DNA of 64,000 nt. Origin: Ectobacillus panaciterrae DSM 19096. Lineage in GTDB: Bacteria > Bacillota > Bacilli > Bacillales > Bacillaceae_G. Both the position numbers and the translations under genes were made by a program. Each line of letters starts with the position of its first letter. Position 1 is the stretch's first letter. The notes beneath the pieces were generated by a model, which saw nothing but the letters and a program-made list of their open reading frames with translations, made no database searches and was not told the DNA's origin. Shown piece by piece: positions 59,743-64,000 of the stretch. The stretch covers positions 24,889 to 88,888 of the forward strand of contig NZ_KE387251.1 in assembly GCF_000430785.1 (NCBI RefSeq). Direction: 5' to 3'.

Positions 59743-59852
59743 GAAAAAGCCTGTACAGCGTACAGACTTCCAGCGTGTGGAAAAACAAGCTTGGCGATAT
59801 ATAATTTCCTTCTTCCCCCTCCCCTTTTTGATAGAAAGAGGAGGTTTTTTTT

Positions 59853-60034
59853 ATGTACTATGCAGAACAGAATCTGAAAATGACGGAAAACCGGAAGCAT
59901 TATGGGGCCATGTACGATTCCAGCCATATTCTTGTGAAAATGGACAGGACAATAGATTGGATGGTGGTGTATCAATATATAAAGCCATTTTATCCTTCAC
60001 AAATCGGGAGTCCGACAATTCCTCCGTTCCGTTC
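59853..60034 (+). pseudogene. Transposase remnant (IS1182/IS5-like N-terminus)
   Basis: An ATG after GGAGGTTTT begins a frame with SHILVKMDRTIDWMVVYQYI and KPFYPSQIGSPTIPP, the N-terminal pattern of IS1182-type transposases (hydrophobic helix, then G-R/S-P-S/T-I-P/D-P). Homology stops near 60030, the Arg of GRPS is changed, and the frame runs into the MarR gene in antisense. Not functional. Confidence 0.6.
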
Positions 60035-60090
60035 GCCCGTCCACGGCCTGCGCGGCGCGCATTGCCGCGGAGCCGAACAGCTGTTACAGC
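60028..60090. other. Short GC-rich island
   Basis: About 60 bp such as CGGCCTGCGCGGCGCGCATT, far richer in GC than its surroundings, between the transposase remnant and the MarR stop codon. Probably the scar of an element or a strong structured 3' end. Confidence 0.4.
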
Positions 60091-60554
60091 TATTTTTCTA
60101 TTTTTTGATTAACGCCTTCAACCATTTTTTCTAACAAATGAAAAAATTGGTTTTTTTCATCTTCAGAAAGCACACTGAACATATCGGAAAGAAATTGGTT
60201 TTTTCTTCTAATCATTTCCTCGACCAGCTGTTTTCCTGAGTCAGAGAGCTTGATCCATACAATCCGCCGATCATCCTCACTTCTTAGACGGGTTATCAAT
60301 CCCTCATCTTCTAACTGATTCAAAATAATGGTAGTCGCTCCGGAGGATAATTCTAATTCTCTGGAAACATCTACAACCATGCATGAATTTTTTTTATAAA
60401 TCATTTTCAGCATATGATATTTTGTCGGCGTAATTTTATAAGTCGTCTCCCCTCGTTTTTCTTCTATAAGCTTATTTTTGTAACGGGAAAACGTTTCTGT
60501 GATTTTTTCGATGTACTCCAGTCTGCGTGTTATTTCCTTTTTCGATTCATTCAT
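60090..60554 (-). CDS. yhbI: MarR family regulator (YhbI-like)
   Basis: 154 aa, MarR winged helix (about 40-110: VSRELELSSGATTIILNQLE, LRSEDDRRIVWIKLSDSGK) between helices used for dimerisation. AAAGGAG precedes the ATG. Divergent from the EmrA-like and MFS genes, as yhbI is from yhbJ-yhcA in B. subtilis, so it probably represses that efflux operon and itself. The inverted repeats TAAAGT-A-ACTTTA and ACTTTA-CTA-TAAAGT in the shared promoter are candidate operators. Confidence 0.85.
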   Translation of the reverse strand: MNESKKEITRRLEYIEKITETFSRYKNKLIEEKRGETTYKITPTKYHMLKMIYKKNSCMVVDVSRELELSSGATTIILNQLEDEGLITRLRSEDDRRIVWIKLSDSGKQLVEEMIRRKNQFLSDMFSVLSEDEKNQFFHLLEKMVEGVNQKIEK

Positions 60555-60706
60555 CTTTTAAACTCCTTTAGAAAAGCTCAAATAAATTTATACATCTAAC
60601 TATAAACCCATTTCACGTGACAAACCACTCGTATGTTTTAGTTAACAAAGTAAAATTTTTTAGATTAACCTATTGTGCATATTTTTATTTTATGTTAAAT
60701 TAAATT

Positions 60707-60736
60707 TTGTCATAAAGTAACTTTACTATAAAGTAA
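60707..60736 (+). promoter_or_regulatory. Efflux operon promoter with overlapping MarR operator
   Basis: TTGTCA at 60707-60712 and a weak -10 (TAAAGT, 60729-60734). TAAAGTAACTTTA (60713-60725) and ACTTTACTATAAAGT (60720-60734) are overlapping inverted repeats covering the spacer and -10. Confidence 0.5.
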
Positions 60737-60784
60737 TTAACCAGTAAAGCTATTAATAAAATTAAAAAGGGAGAGGAAACCTGT

Positions 60785-61420
60785 ATGAAAGGACGTTTAG
60801 TTCTAGTCAATATTCTTGGAATTCTTATTGTAGCAGCTTTGGTAATCGGGGGCGTGTATTACTATAACCAAAATGCGAATTACATTAAAACAGATGATGC
60901 GCGCGTAGCAGGCGATATGGCGCAAGTAGTTTCTCCGAATGCCGGTAAAGTAATGGATTGGACCGCGAAAACAGGAAGCTCATTGTCCCAGGATAATACA
61001 TTAGGACAAATCAGCGATGGTACGCACTCTGTTTCTATTACAGCTCCAATGGATGGCACGGTCGTTCAAAGCTCTGCAAAAGACGGACAATTGGTACAGC
61101 CTGGGCAAGTTCTGGCTCAAGTTGTTGATATGAAAAAGCTATATATATCTGCTAATATCGACGAAACAGCTGTGAAAGATATCGAAGTAGGCGCTAGTGT
61201 TGACGTTACAATCGATGAGGATTCATCTACAACGCTTAAAGGAAAGGTAGAAGAAATCGGGCATGCTACAAACTCTGTGTTCTCGCTTCTTCCACAACAA
61301 AACACAAGCGGCAACTATACAAAGGTAACGCAAAAAATTCCAGTGAAAATTTCTATCGGCAACTACTCTGAAGAAGTGGTGCCTGGTATGAACGCAACGG
61401 TAAAAATTTCTAAAAAGTAA
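60785..61420 (+). CDS. yhbJ: HlyD/EmrA-type efflux adaptor (YhbJ-like)
   Basis: 211 aa. A single N-terminal helix (about 8-28) anchors a short HlyD-type protein: YIKTDDARVAGDMAQVVSP and lipoyl-like halves SVSITAPMDGTVVQ and KLYISANIDETAVKDIEVG. Works with the MFS exporter encoded 40 bp downstream, presumably linking it to the wall or aiding substrate release. GGGAGAGGAAA precedes the ATG. Shorter than Gram-negative EmrA (no long coiled coil), as usual in Firmicutes. Confidence 0.88.
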   Translation: MKGRLVLVNILGILIVAALVIGGVYYYNQNANYIKTDDARVAGDMAQVVSPNAGKVMDWTAKTGSSLSQDNTLGQISDGTHSVSITAPMDGTVVQSSAKDGQLVQPGQVLAQVVDMKKLYISANIDETAVKDIEVGASVDVTIDEDSSTTLKGKVEEIGHATNSVFSLLPQQNTSGNYTKVTQKIPVKISIGNYSEEVVPGMNATVKISKK

Positions 61421-61459
61421 TGAATGCCTTTAATTTTTAAAGAAAGGAGATTATGCGAT

Positions 61460-63082
61460 ATGGCCTCTCAAACAACGGGGAAAAACAATGGAATTGCTCA
61501 ACATATCCCGCTGCTGGCTGTGCTGATGGTGGGGCTGTTTTTGGCGATATTGAATCAAACGTTATTGAACGTCGCCATCCCCCATCTCACTACCGAGTTC
61601 GGCGTCAGCACTAGCACGATACAGTGGCTATTGACCGGCTACATGCTCGTGAATGGCGTATTGATTCCGATGTCGGCTTTCTTGATTGAGCGATTCGGCG
61701 TTCGCCTGTTATTTTTGATAGCGATGTTTTGCTTTACATTAGGTGCTTTCATATGCGGAGTTGCACCTTCATTTTCGATCATGCTGACCGGCCGTCTTAT
61801 TCAGGCTGTAGGAGGAGGCGTTCTTTCTCCTCTTGTCATGACCATTATTTTGTACATCTTTCCGCCGGAAATGCGCGGGAAAGGGATGGGAATCTTCGGG
61901 CTGGCTATGATGTTCGCTCCTGCGATCGGACCTACACTATCCGGCTGGATCGTGCAAAACTATGACTGGCATCTTCTCTTCACCGGAATGGTGCCTCCTG
62001 GAGTCATTGTACTTATTGTTGCCTTTTTTATGCTTCGAAACATTGAAGAACCGAAAAAAGTCAAATTCGATGCAATCGGAACCTTCACTTCCTTGGTTGG
62101 TGTAGGAGCATTGCTGTACGGATTGAGTGAAGCAGGAAATGACGGCTGGACAGATCCGGTCGTGCTGGTCAACATCATTGTAGGCCTGATCTTGATAATT
62201 GTGTTTGTTGTGCAGCAGCTTAAATCTGAAAATCCGATGCTTGATATGCGCGTATTTAAATATGGCATCTTTTCTCTATCCAATATTATTAGTGTAATTC
62301 TTACGGTCAGCATGTACGCCGGAATGTTTTTGCTTCCGATTTATTTGCAGAGTATACGGGGCTATACACCGCTGGAGGCCGGTCTTCTGATGCTGCCGGG
62401 CGCACTTATTATGCTGGTTATGACTTTTATATCAGGTACGCTGTTTGATAAAATCGGGCCTCGTCCGCTCGCTATTATCGGTATGCTGATTACAACCGTT
62501 ACAACGTATGAATTCACGAAGCTTACAATGGAAACATCTTATGATTACATTCTCGTTCTGAATATGGCTCGTTACTTAGGTCTGTCGTTCCTAATGATGC
62601 CGATCATGACTGCCGGTATCAATCAACTGCCGAGTCAGTTAAACAAGCACGGCACAGCCATGTCCAACACATTGCGCCAAATCAGCGGGTCGATGGGAAT
62701 CAGTATTATTACAACCATCTTTACTAGTCGATCCACGTTCCATTTCGCGGCAATGAGCGATCAAATGAATACATCGAATCCTTCTTTCATGCAATCGTTC
62801 CAATCACTGGTCAATTCGATTGCACAAACTGCCCATCTGCCTATATCGCAGGCAAAAACAATGGCTGTATCAACATTGGCCGGTCAGGCTAAAATACAAT
62901 CAACTGTCCTTGGCATCAATGACGCGTTTTTCTGGGCGACAATCATTTCTGCGGTAGGATTATTTTTAAGTGTGTTCTTGCGTGATGTACGGAAAGACGC
63001 AGTTGTACAAAAAGAGAAAACGAAAAAACTCGATACTGAAATTTTAATGCTGCCGGCTCCTAATCAGGCATCAGAAGCTTAA
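61460..63082 (+). CDS. yhcA: MFS multidrug exporter, DHA2 family (YhcA-like)
   Basis: 540 aa, 14 membrane helices. DHA2/EmrB type: LDxTIVN-like region FLAILNQTLLNVAIPHL (about 28-44), motif A variant and GRLIQAVGGGVLSPLVM (motif C side, about 114-130), FAPAIGPTLSGWIVQ. The start is ATG at 61460 with AAAGGAG upstream; an upstream ATG at 61424 would add 12 residues across that site. Coupled to the EmrA-like adaptor and divergent MarR gene. Drug or toxic-metabolite export; substrates unknown. GC is clearly above that of the 41-58 kb region. Confidence 0.92.
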   Translation: MASQTTGKNNGIAQHIPLLAVLMVGLFLAILNQTLLNVAIPHLTTEFGVSTSTIQWLLTGYMLVNGVLIPMSAFLIERFGVRLLFLIAMFCFTLGAFICGVAPSFSIMLTGRLIQAVGGGVLSPLVMTIILYIFPPEMRGKGMGIFGLAMMFAPAIGPTLSGWIVQNYDWHLLFTGMVPPGVIVLIVAFFMLRNIEEPKKVKFDAIGTFTSLVGVGALLYGLSEAGNDGWTDPVVLVNIIVGLILIIVFVVQQLKSENPMLDMRVFKYGIFSLSNIISVILTVSMYAGMFLLPIYLQSIRGYTPLEAGLLMLPGALIMLVMTFISGTLFDKIGPRPLAIIGMLITTVTTYEFTKLTMETSYDYILVLNMARYLGLSFLMMPIMTAGINQLPSQLNKHGTAMSNTLRQISGSMGISIITTIFTSRSTFHFAAMSDQMNTSNPSFMQSFQSLVNSIAQTAHLPISQAKTMAVSTLAGQAKIQSTVLGINDAFFWATIISAVGLFLSVFLRDVRKDAVVQKEKTKKLDTEILMLPAPNQASEA

Positions 63083-63119
63083 GGAATCACATCTGCATTT
63101 TTTGAAAGGGGAATTCTAA

Positions 63120-63650
63120 ATGAAAGTTTATATTGTATACGATAGTGAAGGCGGACATACAGAGGCATTGGCGCAAGCCATCGCGGAAGGCTCAAGGGGC
63201 GTGGAAGGCGCCGAGGTGTACCTCCGCCATATCAATGACGCAGATGTTTATGAACTTCCCGACATGGATGCCATCATCTGGGGCTGCCCCGGTCATTTCG
63301 GAACCATCAGTTCAGGTTTGAAAGCTTGGATTGATAAATTAGGCTACTTGTGGGCGCAAGGAAAACTCATCGACAAAGTGGGGGCAGTCTTCTGTACTAC
63401 GGCAACTACCCACGGCGGAGTGGAATCCACGATGCTCAACCTGATCACACCTATGCTCCATCAAGGAATGATGATTGTAGGCCTTCCTGGCAACATTCCG
63501 GCAAACGCGCTGTACGGGTCTTATTACGGAGTCGGCGTTACTTGTCCTGTAGAAGGTTCGGAACTCCTGACCCAACAAGGGCTGGAACTCGGAATGGCTT
63601 TAGGCGAACGAGTGGCTCAAGTCGCGCGCAAATTTACGAAAGAACAGTAA
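63120..63650 (+). CDS. yhcB: Flavodoxin-fold NAD(P)H:quinone reductase (YhcB/WrbA-like)
   Basis: 176 aa. FMN-binding loops [19 protein letters not shown] (phosphate loop, residues 6-24), [20 protein letters not shown] (about 55-74) and [17 protein letters not shown] (about 92-108) are as in WrbA-type reductases. Third gene of the yhbJ-yhcA-yhcB-yhcC block. Two-electron reduction of quinones would fit detoxification of the same compounds the exporter removes. GAAAGGGGAA precedes the ATG. Confidence 0.9.
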   Translation: MKVYIVYDSEGGHTEALAQAIAEGSRGVEGAEVYLRHINDADVYELPDMDAIIWGCPGHFGTISSGLKAWIDKLGYLWAQGKLIDKVGAVFCTTATTHGGVESTMLNLITPMLHQGMMIVGLPGNIPANALYGSYYGVGVTCPVEGSELLTQQGLELGMALGERVAQVARKFTKEQ

Positions 63651-63669
63651 TGGGGCTGGGGGTGAAGAC

Positions 63670-64000
63670 ATGCTGATTGTTGTTCTATGTATTTTGATTG
63701 CAGTTGTTTTAGTATTTTTTCTGATCGGAATCAATACCCGTTCCCTCTCTGCGAAATCAAGCAAGGAGAGGGCAGCGGCACAATTGCAGACTGCCGATGA
63801 GCCAGTGCAAGAAAGCACGTCCGCAGTCCGCATGGATGTACTGGATGCTTCTCACGAAATGAAAAAAACTGCGAACGTTAAACCGCAACAGTCTAGACAA
63901 GGCAAGGCCGATAAAATGGCGGATCAAGACTACCGCAAGGCGCTTCTTCAGCAATCCCGCACCGAGGAACAATCGAAGACTGAAGAGAAAAATGCTTCGG
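63670..64000 (+). CDS. yhcC: YhcC-like membrane-anchored protein, cut by the window end
   Basis: At least 110 codons, no stop before 64000. One N-terminal helix (LIVVLCILIAVVLVFFLIG, residues 2-20) followed by a charged, Gln/Lys/Glu-rich tail (KADKMADQDYRKALLQQSR). GGGGGTGAA precedes the ATG. Position after yhcB and the helix-plus-hydrophilic-tail layout agree with B. subtilis YhcC (about 124 aa). Function unknown. Confidence 0.7.
   Translation, partial: MLIVVLCILIAVVLVFFLIGINTRSLSAKSSKERAAAQLQTADEPVQESTSAVRMDVLDASHEMKKTANVKPQQSRQGKADKMADQDYRKALLQQSRTEEQSKTEEKNAS

Overview
The window looks like an accessory-rich stretch of a low-GC, endospore-forming Bacillaceae genome. The evidence is S-box, T-box and cobalamin riboswitches with intrinsic terminators, strong AGGAGG-type ribosome binding sites with ATG/GTG/TTG starts, a gerAB-type germination permease, ytaF, and two blocks laid out as in Bacillus subtilis (yceG-telA and yhbI/yhbJ-yhcA-yhcB-yhcC). 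No replication, rRNA, tRNA or CRISPR locus was seen. I cannot name the species or say whether this is chromosome or megaplasmid.

Layout. 0.3-9.1 kb: an AEC transporter, then a fructan-use block on the minus strand (DeoR regulator, ribose-type ABC transporter binding protein/ATPase/permease, secreted GH32 levanase). 9.3-15.5 kb: LysR regulator with a divergent DMT exporter, a flavodoxin-fold quinone reductase, a LysE exporter divergent from a TrmB regulator with matching operators, and a second LysR gene. 15.5-16.3 kb: two tandem leucine-type T-box leaders that now feed only a 28-codon leuA stub and the LysR gene. 16.7-22.9 kb: DUF3189 protein, methyltransferase, cobalamin-riboswitch-controlled NiCoT Co/Ni transporter, and metE behind tandem SAM and cobalamin riboswitches. 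23-30 kb: RodA/FtsW protein, Lys/His-rich secreted protein, polysaccharide deacetylase lipoprotein, YtaF, XRE-DUF1232 regulator, secreted PHB-depolymerase-type esterase. 30-41 kb: His/Tyr-rich small protein, MFS exporter, HTH-YceG-TelA stress block, several small proteins, PucR plus DMT exporter, PepSY-type membrane protein.

41.3-58.5 kb is the most unusual part. Thirteen short sites resembling the B. subtilis dif (XerC/XerD-type) site, all in one orientation, lie between single genes: CAP-M23 protein, gerAB, a 38-repeat SHAEG/peptidase G2 protein, a 34-aa membrane protein, small hypotheticals, a monooxygenase, a DMT exporter. A fourteenth lies at 12.55 kb. Sites 3' of genes mostly share the centre CACTGA and are followed by a terminator; sites 5' of genes have centres ending in ATG and two carry a 17-bp palindrome at fixed distance. 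This looks like a gene-cassette arrangement comparable to Acinetobacter pdif modules. It is the best candidate here for an undescribed system.

The right end (59-64 kb) is a DinB protein, a degraded transposase, and the yhbI-yhcC efflux block, which runs off the window. Mobile-element debris is dense: eight copies plus one fragment of a 160-250 bp MITE-like repeat in two subfamilies, IS231-like ends, two solo IS200/IS605-like end palindromes, and truncated genes (leuA, paiB, polysaccharide deacetylase, transposase).
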